A DNA stretch of 64,000 nt, taken from the NCBI GenBank assembly GCA_009746045.1, contig RPFO01000080.1, forward strand, positions 9,394,113 through 9,458,112, written 5' to 3'. The number at the start of each line of letters is the position of its first letter. Position 1 is the stretch's first letter. The notes below the pieces were generated by a model. The model did no database searches. It saw only the letters and a list, made by a program, of their open reading frames with translations, and was not told the DNA's origin. This DNA is from Mesostigma viride (Eukaryota > Streptophyta > Mesostigmatophyceae > Mesostigmatales > Mesostigmataceae). Position numbers and translations under genes: made by a program. Below, piece by piece: positions 11,230 through 22,890 of the stretch.

Positions 11230-13735
11230 GTGCCTGCAAAACAACGCAGGCCTCACGTACCGCCCAGGCGGTGAAGGACATTGCCGCCAAGCCAGCCCGG
11301 CCCCGCTGGCCCGGCTGGCGATGCTCCTCGATCCCACCCAGACCTGCATGCCAGGCGGACATGCTCAAGCAACACACCACCTACACCACCTCCGCCGTCG
11401 CAGCACAGCTCAATTAAGCAGCAGACGCTCGACCTCCACGAGGAGGCCGAGCTCGACAAGCGCAGGCGCCTTAAGGGGACGTGGCGCGCCGAATATTTTC
11501 CGCGCGAAAAAATTCGCGGTACCAGCCGTACCGTGAAAAGTGGGTGCACCGTGCGCGCACCCCTTGCGGAAGTGGTCATGGCGACTGCGTTTAGGTGAAA
11601 CTAGCAATGTAGGGCTAGAGAAATGCAAAAAAAATGCTCGAATATTGAAGAAGATGATTTCATGATGTTGGGTTGTGGCGGCAAGTAGCTGGTTTACAAT
11701 ATCGCTGCTTTCTTTTACTGCCATCGGCATGGGGGTTAAACTGCATTTTTTGGTCGCGCGGAATAAAATAGAGTTCGTGATAGCGGCAGTAAATTCGCAG
11801 TTTTGGGGGCCTTTTTGACCGTCAGGGATGCATTAATATCGGTAGCATTGAATTCCAAACCGAACTGGTGCTTTTTGCTACATTTTCGGCCATTCTCGGT
11901 AAGTAATTCTTCAGGCCTGCGCAGTGCATGTCGGAACCTTCCATGGAAGAACGGCCGTTGTTGCGCGCCTGAGCGAGGGATCTGCGAGGGCAAGGTATAG
12001 ATTTGTCGCGAATGTTATGTGCTATCAGTTCTTTCTTCTATGAGCTCATCGTTCGAAGGTTTTTGCGTTCTGTTTGGGCCGTTTCCGCCAGCTAGCTCGC
12101 CGTTGCTTGCCGAATACCTGGCAGCTTTAGATTGTTTTCGTTGATGTCGTGGTTAGGGCCGCTTCAGTCGAAGCCTATAGCTTCTCGGGAAGGTTTAAGG
12201 CATTTCATAAAACGTGTTCTGGCAAGGATGGTGTGCGTATGGACGCTTCTTGTTGTGTTAGAGTGACGCACCCTCTCTTCGCAGCGGCATCACAGCGCTC
12301 ATGCGCTGGAGGGCCGCCAATGGTTTCTTTCCATTTTCTCGTGCAGGGGAGGAAGTGTTTTATGGACGATCATGTTGGAGATATTGCATTTGTGTGACTG
12401 CATGTAGATAGCTGCCACCATTGGTTTATTTGAGCTTTCCCTTGATATGATGATGTGAAAAGACTGCAATGTGCTGAGCCAACCATGGTTGACATGGTTG
12501 ACTGCATGCCATCGTTGTATGCCATGATCTCCTTGGTTCCTTGCCCTCCATAGTTCCAGTTTGTTGCCCATCTCAGGTAGGGCAGTGAAGGAGTTGTTGC
12601 TGTGTTGATTAGCTTGGTTGGCATAAACCTTACACTCTAACCTGGGAGAAACATAGAAAATGCTGGTTAGGCATTTTAGTGCCATCAGCATTATTGCTAT
12701 TCACATGCTTATATGTCTGGCCATGCTCGAGGGACGGTGAAGGTGTATGAGGTGTGTGGCCACCCCTTTGTACTTCATAACATATTCAGCATGTATTTGA
12801 TGCATGTTGGATGGCATGTAAAGTGTGATTGTGTTAACTTGGTTACTGAGTGGTCCTTAGCGCCTGTCAGGTGGTCGTCTAGGAAACCCATCAGTGCGTG
12901 TCACAGTGACCCCAAACCTTGAGCATGTGTCGTCATCAGTGTGCAAGAGTTATTTATATGTGCTTTTGGTCATAGATTTGCTGAGTTCTAATCATGAAGT
13001 TTACAAGGTAACCTTGGGTTGACTAATGTGTATGCTCTATTGGCATGTATGCCTAACGATCGTGTTGCTATGCTTAGGCTGGCAAGGTTGGCCATGCCGA
13101 GGGCAGGTGAGGGCAGATGAGGTGCCTAGCTGTTTGCTTATGTATTGTGATCGAGTAGGGCATGCTTTCAGGCTTTTTGGATGGAAAACATCATGCCTAA
13201 CTGGCCTTGTACAAAGAAAAACCTCCTTTAGCTTATGTTCAGGTTTTAGCACGTTTAACTTTATAACTTGAGCTAGACTTGTCGGAATGACCTGGGACTT
13301 GGAAGACAGTTGTCCCCCTGTTAGACGGATTTTCGCTGCAGAAAAAAGTATTTTTTTGACGTGTTTATAAAAAGTTATTCCCAATGTCCGGTAAAAAAAG
13401 GGTCGTTTTGCGGGGAAATTAATAACTGTTCGAGGTTTTGCCCTTTCCATGATGTAAATAGCTCAGCAAGCTACAAACTCAGGGAACTAAAAACGCTGCA
13501 GGCAGTTTTGCAAATAAATGTGTGCATTGGCTGGGGCATACCCAGCCCTAATTAGCGTCTTTTGCTATTTATAGCGCATTATTGGTGTATATATGGGGGT
13601 AGTACCCCCAACAAGTGCATGGACAACTCACTAGAGATGTTATTTAGTGCCCCCAATCATAACTTAGCGTTGTGCAAATGAGTTTCAAGTGATATTAGCA
13701 TAGGTCAATTTTTATGGGTTTTGGGGTGCCACCTC
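11230..13735. other. no recognisable gene
   Basis: I see no convincing exon, RNA gene or repeat family. AT-rich stretches with short CATGTTGG/GGCATG words at 12,440-13,150 suggest old repeats, but nothing could be assigned. Confidence 0.4.
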
Positions 13736-13736
13736 C

Positions 13737-14190
13737 CCTTAACGTCACCGTCAAGAACTTCCACCTGGTGGAAGGTGAGAATTCCGTGAAGCTTGCACAG
13801 GCGTTTGAGCTAGAGAGAAATCCTTGGCCCCATGGGCCTCATGGGTGAAATCATGAAGCTGGAGGCCCTCCGCGTTCCCCGCTCGCGGGGTAACTGGGCA
13901 GGGGCGCCTCTGCTTCTGCTCATCTTTGAGAACTCCGGCGGACAAGATTTCGTTTCTCAGACGCAGCAAGCGGCTAGCTCGAGAAGACTCACTACACCCT
14001 GGACGACGACTTACCCCTGGACGACTTGACCCTGGCGCAGCAACAACGGCGACGGGAGCTATAGCCAACCTACCTCCAGCTCCGGCAGACCGCGGCGGGG
14101 AAGCCGGTGTACTGGAAGGGGGCGACCATCTACGTCGGCCACCGGCAAGCCCTGGCAAGCGACCCCCGCTGCCCCAGCACCCCAGCTTAG
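13737..14190 (+). pseudogene. eroded LINE ORF1-like fragment
   Basis: Reading across frames gives LNVTVKNFHLVEG, then RSRGNWAGAPLLLLIF, FLRRSKRLAREDS, HYTLDDDLPLDDLTLAQQQ, and after an in-frame TAG, YLQLRQTAAGKPVYWKGAT. The order (RRM-like strand, basic helix, DDLP, RRREL, then a Trp-Lys-Gly strand) resembles L1-clade ORF1 proteins (recalled family pattern). At least two frameshifts and one stop show it is dead. A plus-strand LINE is implied although its RT is absent here. Confidence 0.45.
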
Positions 14191-14399
14191 GGGAATACAG
14201 CAGTAGTAGTGTAGAATAGTCAGGCCGAGCCACCATGGCCTTGTAAACATGTACGCCTATTACGGGCCCCATACCAGCTGATGCCTTATTGACATTATTA
14301 GCATCATTTAGCCATGTACATGTGTGCCTATGATGTGCCACACACCAGATGATGCCTAGCTTTATTTCATGGAGACAACCAGCGCATTAATTATTTAGT

Positions 14400-14675
14400 T
14401 ATGCTAAGTGTATTATTTAGTTATGCTGTGCCCATGCAGAGAGCTACTCTCTGCTGAGAAGCCATGCCCTAGCCATTGTCTAGCCATGATGATCGATCTT
14501 CCACCCCATGCCAGGCCTTTGATACATCATGGTGGACGTGCAGGTGCACTTTAATTGTGCACCCATCTGGAGCTTGTGTAGTGGTTTACACCCTACCCTT
14601 GCAGGAAGTACGTAGCCTACTAGAATGTATTACAAGCGATATGCCCCTTCAGACTCAGGGATATTAAATTAAAAA
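14400..14675 (+). mobile_element. SINE copy 1
   Basis: The head has the hairpin-forming word CAGAGAGCTACTCTCTG, the core GTGCAGGTGCACTTTAATTG followed by TGCACCC, and the 3' side CTCAGGGATATTAAATTAAA. The same blocks in the same order occur at 16,212-16,555 and 53,363-53,690 (minus), defining a family of about 250-340 bp. No clear tRNA A/B boxes were seen. Confidence 0.6.
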
Positions 14676-14679
14676 TCAA

Positions 14680-14980
14680 AATAAATTAAATTATAACATG
14701 CCTCCGTTGGGAGATCATGTAGCACATATTCCATGATGGATGGGTGGAGTGGAGGAAGCCGCGTAATCGAACTAACCTAACTCTAAGCTATCTAGTCTAG
14801 AAAAGCCTATCTACACTACTCATCAAAACGCCTCCTCCTCTTGCGGGGAGGTGGCTTGCCCACGGGGGCTGGCGTGTGAGCCTTGACAATCTTCTGCCAC
14901 CGCGTCTTGTCCTGCATGGCAGTCCAAAGAAGGGAGAGAGAGGGGATGCGGTGTTCAAACTGGGCTGGAGTAGCCATAGC
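14680..14980 (-). mobile_element. LINE-A 3' end
   Basis: On the minus strand it encodes the last residues of the LINE-A protein (KIVKAHTPAPVGKPPP type) and the 3' UTR, ending in the hairpin word TCCCAACGGAGGCATG and an AT-rich tail. It matches 52,420-52,680 closely. The sequence from 14,981 to 15,354 has tandem CCATAGCC words and nothing assignable. Confidence 0.65.
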
Positions 14981-15354
14981 CCCAGCGGGCTAGAGTAGCC
15001 ATAGCCCTAGCTTGTACCCATTGGCGTCACTGCCGCTAAGGCAGCCATGCCTAGAATGTTGCCTAGCTGTGCCAACACACCTAGTCACGTGCCGCCACCG
15101 CACGGTACACAACCAGCCATAGCCTTAGCCTAGTCCTAGTACAGCCATGCTACGCCCTGGCTATGTTCAGATTACTTGCCCACGCTCCTTGCTATGATAT
15201 GCTCACATGGGTCTTATTGCACCCACAGTTTGCCGGATCGTTAGCCTGTCCTTTTAGCTAGCCGCGCCCGATTGCAGCTGTGGCATGCCTTTGGCATGAA
15301 GGAGACTGGGGGTCTCTGCCCTTTCTCCTGTAGTGCACACACAGGGATTAATTA

Positions 15355-15420
15355 AAAGCACTTCGGTGCTCCGTGACTCCCCAACGGGAGCACGAGTTTA
15401 ATTAATTAATTAATTAAACT
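15355..15420 (+). repeat. hairpin plus (TTAA)n 3'-end module
   Basis: TGCTCCGTGACTCCCCAACG + GGAGCA can fold through TGCTCC/GGAGCA and is followed by GAGTTTAATTAATTAATTAA. The same module occurs at 36,823-36,885 (minus), 53,305-53,362 and, degraded, about 49,485-49,535. Confidence 0.7.
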
Positions 15421-15955
15421 GCATGGGCTGGGACCACTAGGTCGGCCAGCAACATCTGGGGGCATGTAGCTCATGGCATGTTTCCCTACCCTTTTAGGAA
15501 TGTTCTTGGGGCCAGGCCAGGTCAAAATATGCCGCCCTGGTTGGCCGAGCCGCTGGGGACCGGCCAGACCAAGGGCGGTGTACGTGACCTGGCTGGTGCG
15601 TCGGAGCAAGATGTCGGCTACAAATGCTATCCTACGCTGCCTAATCTCGTCCGAAATACGAGGCATACCCTGATTATTACAAAGACTCTAATGACCTACG
15701 CTGAGAAAACCCTACGTTCAGGACCTGTCGGAGCATCCTGTAAACCGTGCCGTCTAGCTTAGCTGCCAGTGTTGCCGTGAGTGTCCACGCCTTGGCGCCT
15801 GATACGTGAGCACCGTGAGGACGAGGACCTTGAAGAGCATGCATGCGCTTGCGGTGGTCGCCCAGGCCCTTGGAGCGCCAGTAGGTGTTGAGCGAACGAA
15901 GCCTAGCCCAGGTCAGGCCGATGCGGACGTCCGCATCGTCCACTCAGGGATATGT
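15421..15955 (-). pseudogene. LINE-A C-terminal fragment (two frames)
   Basis: The minus strand encodes LTWARLRSLNTYWRSKGLGD and ARTSQV-type residues, then GQPGRHILTWPGPKNIPKRV, in shifted frames. It matches residues from about 160 of the copy at 51,418-52,542. It is 5' truncated and followed by a foreign tail at 15,355-15,420. Confidence 0.7.
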
Positions 15956-16205
15956 GCTACATATACTCCCAACGGAGTTATGTTCTTAATTGATTAATGG
16001 ATGCATGGAGGTGGGCGAAGCCACGAAACCTAACTAAGCTAACTCTCAGCTAATCTACTGTAGATCGAAAATCCTAACTACTCTACTCAGCAAAGCGCCC
16101 CTTCCTCCTGCGGGGGGGGGGGGGCTTGCCCACAGGGGCTAGCGTGTGAGCCTGGACAATCGTCTGCCACCGCTTCTTGTCTGCATAGCAGTCCAAGCAA
16201 GAGAG
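15956..16205 (-). mobile_element. LINE-A 3' terminus
   Basis: A hairpin word CTCCCAACGGAG with an AATTGATTAATT tail lies at 15,960-16,000. It is followed by minus-strand 3' UTR and the last codons (HTLAPVGKPPPPRRRKGRF). Confidence 0.6.
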
Positions 16206-16211
16206 AGGTCC

Positions 16212-16555
16212 CAAGGAAATTAATTCAACACTTACCTCCGTGGGGAGGATATGTAACACATATCCCTGAGAAGGGCGGGCATATGGTTTTGAGGTTTTCA
16301 ATACATTCTAGGCGACAACCTGCAGGTGCATGGTTGGTGTAAACTGCCACGTTACTCGGGGTGCACAACTGAGGTGCACCTGCACCGGCACCATGTGCCG
16401 TTCCAGCAGCTGAGCTGTGCAAAGTTGCGGACTTGGGGTCAGGAAGACGAACATGGCAAGGCAATGGCTTGGGCATGATGGCGTCAGGCTCAGCAGAGAG
16501 TGGCTCTCTGCATGGGCAAAGCATGGCTGATCGACTCAATTATTAGCGGATGCAT
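16212..16555 (-). mobile_element. SINE copy 2
   Basis: On the minus strand, CAGAGAGCCACTCTCTGCTG is followed by GTGCAGGTGCACCTCAGTTG and CCTGCAGGTTGTCGCC, and then the 3' end GGATATGTGTTACATATCCT with a CCCCACGGAGG hairpin word. The shared 3' end with LINE copies suggests mobilisation by LINE machinery (inference). Confidence 0.7.
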
Positions 16556-16591
16556 TCATGCAGGCTGCCCCATGGTCCAGAGCCCACATCT

Positions 16592-16640
16592 ATTAATTAA
16601 TTAATAAATAGACAAGTGACTGCGTCACGTGAGCATACAC
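16592..16640 (-). repeat. hairpin CACGTGAC-GCA-GTCACGTG with TTAA tail
   Basis: On the minus strand ATGCTCACGTGACGCAGTCA continues to a TTAATTAATTAA tail. It abuts the CTG repeat of the Harbinger-like segment. Sister copies are at about 52,681-52,742, 52,881-52,948 and 53,394-53,438. Confidence 0.7.
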
Positions 16641-16679
16641 CTGGGGTGGTTTTACCGGATTAGGATACATTTGCACGGC

Positions 16680-17585
16680 TTCAAATGTATCCTAAATGCA
16701 CCATTGGCAAACATGGTTTCTGGACATGGTCGATATCATTAATATGTTTGGCAAGCATAATATGATCATGCTTGCCAAAGATGTTGTCTCTTTTCATATT
16801 TCACACATATATTATCGGCCTCGGCGTGCCATGCTTCCACGTTTGTTGTCTCTTTTCATATATTGTGAATATGATCAATAAAATTCCAAACATGACCATG
16901 TTGGAGACTTCAAGTGGAGCATCATGATTACTGTTTTCACTATTACGTAACCCATGGTTCATGTTAACATGGCATAATGAGCAATCCTATTGACCCCATG
17001 ACTAATGGTGAAGTTAATAAAGTTACATCGTGGCACGTCACTATAGCATCAAGTTGCATCATTGTGCATAAAGTAGTTTAGCACTGAGTTGGCATGCCAA
17101 CACCAGGTACACTAAATAAATTAAAACCAGAATTGATAAACAACCCAGTATCCAAATACAGTATCCATATATATGCAGGTCGTACTACAGGTACAGCCAC
17201 GGCTGCCACGCGGCTTCTGCAGCGATCACGCTCTTTCTCCTAGACAATTGCTCTACTGGTCCCTACAGGTCGGTCGACTTGGACCATGATGCGTCAAGAA
17301 CAGTTAATTGACCGACTTAAACAAGATGTTTGTCTACATGCAGCTGTCTGCACCTAACTAACGCGAAACCGCGTGCTACCAAATATAGGGGCAAATGCAT
17401 GAGTAACACATGTCAACGCACAACCGGTGGAAATCACGCGATACCAACCGCGGCAACAGTGGTGTGAACATAGCGGGCACTGACATGCAAAAAAGCACCA
17501 GCAGCGGCATCAGTAGCAAATTGTAGTAGCGGAACAATAGCCACTACATCAATGCAACAACACATCAGCCCAGCAACACAGCAGC
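16680..17585. other. AT-rich left part of the TIR-bounded segment
   Basis: No gene was recognised. CATGCTTGCC/GGCAAGCAT words at 16,750-16,780 and TCTCTTTTCATAT repeats at 16,787-16,862 are short local duplications. Confidence 0.4.
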
Positions 17586-17940
17586 AGCATGACCGTAGCA
17601 CAGCAGCAGCACAACTGTAGCACATCAACACGGCCGCATAGCAGGAGCACAAGTCAGCGCAGCAGCAACTTAGTATGCCGATTCCTGAATTTCCTATCAG
17701 TGGACTATAGTCCATTGATAGGAAATTCACTAATAGGCAGTACTAGCTCAGCAGCACGGCAGCAATGCAGCAGTGCATCAACACAGCAGCACGACAGCAA
17801 TACATCAGCGGCACGGCAGCAATGCAGCAACACATCAGCACAATAGCACAGCAGCAGTACGGCAGCAATGCAGCAGCAATAGCATGGCAGCACAGCAGCA
17901 GCAGCAGCACATGAGCAGCTCAATGACAACAACGCTGCTT
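17585..17940 (+). repeat. imperfect CAG/ACA trinucleotide region with a 42-bp palindrome
   Basis: Interrupted AGCAGCA and ACAGCAG words fill the interval. Bases 17,687-17,728 form a near-perfect palindrome: GAATTTCCTATCA and TGATAGGAAATTC flank a central TGGACTATAGTCCA, with one mismatched pair. Confidence 0.85.
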
Positions 17941-17945
17941 GCGCT

Positions 17946-19480
17946 TCAGCAGTCGTCGTCGTCGTCATCGTCATCGGCAAGGATGAGCGCTCGCTTCCGA
18001 CGCCGGGAGGCGCCTGCGTTGTTGTTCTCCGCCACAACGTCGCTGGGTGGAACCATCTCGCGCAATCGAGCCTCGGCCAGGGTGATATCCGGCGCTTGCA
18101 ACGCAGGGACGACCACACCGGGGCACCCGCAGATCTGTGCCTCCAGCTCGTGGAGAGGCACGCAAGAAACCGCGTCCTCCTCCCAACGGGCACCCCAGTA
18201 CATGGCTACCATGTCGTTTTGCGTGTCGACAACAGCGACACGACCATGGTACCTGCCGTCCCGGCTTTCGGTGCGACCGTCCGCGGATGTCACACGCTCC
18301 GACGCCCAATGACACACGACTTGCCCTACGAGGTTGCGGCTGCCACTCTTGACCTGCAGCGTTACGCCTTCCCAGCATGCCTTCGCCATGCCGACGATGC
18401 CCTTCGAGCATTCAGCATCTTGCCACTTCACGACCGGGTGTTCCGCGTCATAGGGCACCTCCTTCAGCGCCTTTAGGCACTCCTTGGTGAGCTTTTCGTT
18501 CGCACCCAAGGAGACTCCATGGGGCGGCTGACCTCGCTTGCCCACCACTTGTGTCAAGACGAGGTCTGAGGCGGTGATGATCACCGTGTGCGCCGCAGTG
18601 GTTGGCGGATGGGGCCATTGCGCAATGTCTGTATTCCACGGGTGCCACGTGTCATGCAAATGCTTAGCGCGGTATACAAAGAGCTCAATAGAAGGTTGGC
18701 CGCCATCCTCCTTCGCAACCACCTCCTTGATGATGCCAACGAGGACTGGAGTCCACGTGAGCTTCGAGTTGCAGAGAATACCAGCTGAAGGGTGCCAGTA
18801 TAGAACAGCGGAGCCTTTCTCAACGCCTTGCATGCGCTTCAAGTAAGCGACCTTGGCTGCCATGGCCCTGTCTTCTGCCGCCCATTCCTGCTGTGTGTGG
18901 CCATCATGACGAACTCGGTCTACCAGCGGGGTGACGCGCACCGCCTCTGCGTCGACCAACGCCATGAAGTGCTCTTCTTGCGTCGGTGGTGGTTCAGGCG
19001 CTGCATCGTGCTCACGCAGGGCGGAGATGTCCGCGCGAGATGGCCACGGCAAAGGGCGCCACTCCTCAGGCACCTCCTCAGGGGCATGTGGGACTTGACT
19101 TGCGAAAAAAGGCCTTGTTTGGCTTGATGGTGTCGGGCGGAAAGTACCACTGCCAGATGCCATGGGGCAACTTCTCGACCCTTGTTTTGATCGACTCCAG
19201 CTCCTTCCCCAGAAACTCCATGTTCAATGGTGCGAAGGCTGGGGTGTCCTGCAACATCGGAATGCGGTCTGGATCCACAAGTCGGACGCCAAACAGCGGC
19301 CGCCCCTCCGCATCAAACCTGTATGGCTGTGTCATCGCCTTCCCGCACCGTGGCGCGCCTTCCTGTCGAGTCCCCGCGGGCTGCCACGGCGTCTTTTGGG
19401 ACTCCGTGGTCCGGTAGGACAACCAGGTCTCTGTGTTGCCCTGTACCTGGAAGAAGACGGCGTGGTGCACCTTCATTGAG
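17946..19480 (-). CDS. unknown transposon-associated protein with a C-terminal Asp run
   Basis: A long minus-strand frame ends ALILADDDDDDDDC followed by a stop, and covers 17,946-19,108. Its N-terminal continuation lies in another frame (about 19,480-19,105: KVHHAVFFQVQGNTETWLSY, then FDAEGRPLFGVRLVD and GIWQWYFPPDTIKPNKAFF). The frames meet at a run of six T (GCCTTTTTTCGC), so skipping one base joins them; that could be an indel, a sequencing error or a +1 frameshift. In the middle, VLYWHPSAGILCNS, ELFVYRAKHLHDTWHP and TVIITASDLVL suggest a compact beta-rich domain, perhaps BAH-like, but I do not recognise it. The in-frame ATG at 19,163 is probably not the true start because upstream sequence is also coding-like. 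Confidence 0.5.
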
Positions 19481-19489
19481 CGACCGCGT

Positions 19490-20505
19490 TTTTCAGGCAC
19501 CGGCTGTGCCGCTCCGCCGCTCCGCCGCTCCGCCGCCCGCCGGCTGCGCCGCCGGCCCGCCGCGCGCCGGCTGCCCCGCCCCGTAGCCCGTCGACAGGCT
19601 GCCCCGCCCCGCCGCATGCCAGCTGCGCCGGCCCGCCGCCCACGCGCGCCGGCAGCGCCGTTGGCCCCCCGCGCGCCGACGGCCCTGCCCCGCCGCCCGT
19701 TGACAGCCCCGCCCCGCCGCATGCCAGCTGCGCCGGCCCGCCGCCCATGCGCGCCGGCAGCGCCGCTGGCCCCCCGCGCGCCGACGGCCCTGCCCCGCCG
19801 CCCGTCGACTGCCCCGCCCCGCCGCCCGTCGACAGCCCTGCCCCGCCGCATGCAGGCTGCGCCGCCGCTGCCACCTCGCTGCGCGCTGGCTGCGCCACCT
19901 CGCCGCCCGCCGACGGCGCCGCCCCGCCGCGCACCGGCTGCCCCGCCCCGCCGCCTGTCGACTGCCCCGCCCCGCCGCATGCCAGCTGCGCCGGCCCGCC
20001 GCCCACGCGCGCCGGCAGCGCCGCTGGCCCCCCGCGCGCTGACGGCCCTGCCCCGCCGCCCGTCGACTGCCCCGCCCCGCCGCCCGTCGACAGCCCCGAC
20101 CCACCGCATGCCAGGTGCGCCGGCCCGCCGCCCGCGCGCGCCGGCAGCGCCGCTGGCCCCCCGCGCGCCGACGGCCCTGCCCCGCCGCCCGTCGACAGCC
20201 CTGCCCCGACGCCCGTCGACAGCCCCGCCCCGCCGCATGCCAGCTGCGCCGGCCCGCTGCCCACGCGCGCCGGCAGCGCCGCTGGCCCTGCCCCGCCGCC
20301 CGTCGACTGCCCCGCCCCGCCGCCCGTCGACAGCCCTGCCCCGCCGCATGCCAGGTGCGCCGGCCCGCCGCCCGCGCGCACCGGCAGCGCCGCTGGCCCC
20401 CCGCGCGCCGACGGCCCTGCCCCGCCGCCCGTCGACAGCCCCGCCCCGCCGCATGCCAGCTGCGCCGGCCGGCCGCCCATGCGCGCCATGCGCTTCGCAG
20501 GTCCA
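19490..20505. repeat. GC-rich minisatellite (GCCGGCCCGCCGCC / GTCGACAGCCCCGCC words)
   Basis: About 1 kb of nested repeats is built from CCGCATGCCAGCTGCGCCGG, CGCGCGCCGACGGCCCTGCC and CCGCCCGTCGACAGCCC blocks in higher-order units of about 90-130 bases. All reading frames here are low-complexity Ala/Pro/Arg/Gly and I treat them as repeat translation. The array lies directly 5' of the unknown protein gene on the minus strand. Confidence 0.85.
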
Positions 20506-20666
20506 TTGGGATCATGAGGCCTGCGCAAAATCTCACCTCGGAGGCCCGTGCTACTTCTAGTAAGATGCTTGCATTTTCAATGCGTCACCTATATGCAGGC
20601 ATAGAGGGTGGTACATGGCGCTAGACTCATCAAGGGATAGGAGCCATGCCCTCAGCAATTACTCAC

Positions 20667-21442
20667 CTCCTGGCCCTTGCTGTTGCGGTCTCGGATGAAG
20701 ATGATGGTCTACACGCCGCCGCATGCAAACAAGGAATGAGAGACAAAGCCGTGCGAGGCCAATATGGGCACAGTGAGAGAAACAAGTCGACGCGAACCTA
20801 CATCACGAGTGTCAGCGAAGGGGACCCATGGGAGAAGTCTCCCTCCCATGGTATCATTCACGGACACACGCAGCGGCCATGGGAACAGCCAAAACAGCAG
20901 GTTCACACACGCAAGGGCAACGACCTGCAGTGCCTGACCAGCATGTCGGTCAGTTGTGATTGGCAAGGCAGAGCCACACACACCAGGTACACGCTGCATG
21001 GGCAGGGAAGACGCTCTTACATGAGAAAAAGCGAGGAAACGTGCGCGAGAAGGATATTAAGAGCGATCCGCGCTAGAAGGATGCTACAATAGCATCATAT
21101 ATTCAAGAATTAGCAAAGAAAGATGTAGAAAAGAGACAAAAGAAAGAAATACGAGAGAAAGCAAAGACAGGGAGCTGCCAAACCGGGCAGACAAAAGGTT
21201 ACGAGCGGCAAGAGTTGTGAACGCTGCACTTGATTGCTTTCTCTGACTTGTCAACTGCGAAGAGTGACTGACTTACCTCTCTGGAAATGGTATGCTCAGC
21301 ATCCCATGGTAATGAAATGGTGAGCTATGCTGTCAGACATGCCTATATAACATAGCTACCCTAGGGTCCTAATACAAAACTAGAAATCAAACCATACCGT
21401 GAGTTTCCCGGCTCGCACGGCCTCCTCCCTTTGTGCCAACGC
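20667..21442 (-). pseudogene. CFAP299: two exons matching CFAP299 (cilia- and flagella-associated protein)
   Basis: Minus-strand exon 21,442-21,398 encodes ALAQREEAVRAGKLT (TTTGCAG| acceptor, |GTATGG donor). Exon 20,708-20,667 encodes TIIFIRDRNSKGQE (GTGTAG| acceptor, |GTGAGT donor). Joined in phase 0 they match the CFAP299 core in which REE..GKL is followed by the (V/I)IFIRDRNS.GQE motif (recalled family pattern). I could not find the preceding N-terminal exons or the next exon (the YIDYAHR region) on this strand. Both exons lie inside the TIR-bounded segment, so this is either a captured gene fragment or part of a real gene with unusually repeat-filled introns. The exons themselves are intact. 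CFAP299 implies a flagellated lineage. Confidence 0.65.
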
Positions 21443-21564
21443 CTGCAAACACAACGGGCCGTGGAGGAGGGTGGAAAGGTGGGCAAGTGTGGAGGAGTTT
21501 GGGGGGGACCGGGTTGAGCAGCGGTGGGGGAAAGATGTGCCGGTCATGATGTTGTCAACTACAG

Positions 21565-21900
21565 CTGTTGTATCGTGATTCACCTTCAATAAGTCTACTG
21601 TTCTACATCCGGTGGTGGATGGACACAAGCAATAAAGGCCCCGCCCACAACTCAGATTTCTTTAGAAAATCTACTGATCTACATTCGATGGCGCCTTCAC
21701 AGAAGCAGGAAACTCCGCCCACCGGTCAAATGTGACGCCCAACAAAGCCCCAACTTATTTCTTCAAGAAGTATACTGTTTTACATCCGGTAGTGCTTGGA
21801 CAGAAGCAATATGTAAAGCCCGCCCACAAATCGGATTTCTTTACGAAAAACCTGTTTTACATTCGATGGGGTCTTGACAGATTCAAGCAGCAATACTCGT
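21565..21900 (+). repeat. about 75-bp degenerate tandem repeat x4
   Basis: Blocks with TCTACTGTTCTACATCCGGT, GACA(G/C)AAGCAATA, CCGCCCAC and AGATTTCTTTA recur four times, each somewhat diverged. Confidence 0.75.
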
Positions 21901-21954
21901 TTCTACCTGCGTGCGACTGCAGCGGCCGAGTGCTGCAACTTGCCTTCACGTCCC

Positions 21955-22890
21955 AGTCTTCACGTGACAGTCCTGGTCTTCACGTCTTCACGTCTTCACG
22001 TCTTCACGTCTTCACGTCTTCACGTCTTCACGTCTTCACGACTTCACCTGAACTTGCGGCGTATCGTATCTTTGATACCTTGCATGCACGTCTTCACGTC
22101 TTCACGTCTTCACCGCGTCTTCACCTGTCTTCACCACGTCTTCACGTCTTCGCGTCTTCACGTCTTCACGGCTTCACCTGAACACCTGAACTTCACCTGA
22201 ACTTGCCGTATCGTGTCTTCACGTCTTCACGTCTTCACGTCTTCACGTCTTCACCGCGTCTTCACCTGTCTTCACCACGTCTTCACGGCTTCACGGCTTC
22301 ACGGCTTCACGGCTTCACCTGAACACCTGAACTTCACCTGAACTTGCCGTATCGTGTCTTCACGTCTTCACGTCTTCACGTCTTCACGTCTTCACGTCTT
22401 CACCGCGTCTTCACCTGTCTTCACCACGTCTTCACGGCTTCGCGTCTTCACGTCTTCACGGCTTCACCTGAACACCTGAACTTCACCTGAACTTGCCGTA
22501 TCGTGTCTTCACGTCTTCACGTCTTCACGTCTTCACGTCTTCACCGCGTCTTCACCTGTCTTCACCACGTCTTCACGTCTTCACGGCTTCACGTCTTCAC
22601 GGCTTCACCTGAACACCTGAACTTCACCTGAACTTGCCGTATCGTGTCTTCACGTCTTCACGTCTTCACGTCTTCACGTCTTCACGTCTTCACCGCGTCT
22701 TCACCTGTCTTCACCACGTCTTCACGGCTTCGCGTCTTCACGTCTTCACGGCTTCACCTGAACACCTGAACTTCACCTGAACTTGCCGTATCGTGTCTTC
22801 ACGTCTTCACGTCTTCACGTCTTCACGTCTTCACGTCTTCACCGCGTCTTCACCTGTCTTCACCACGTCTTCACGGCTTCACCTGAACAC
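21955..22890 (+). repeat. (TCTTCACG)n satellite with higher-order units of about 150 bp
   Basis: An 8-bp unit CGTCTTCA is repeated throughout. A higher-order block, marked by CACCTGAACACCTGAACTTC and TTGCCGTATCGTGTCTTCAC, recurs about five times with near identity, implying recent amplification of the long unit. Confidence 0.9.

Noticed and set aside
19433-20624. Ala/Pro/Arg frames on both strands
   Set aside because: GC-rich minisatellite with no stops; low complexity in every frame.
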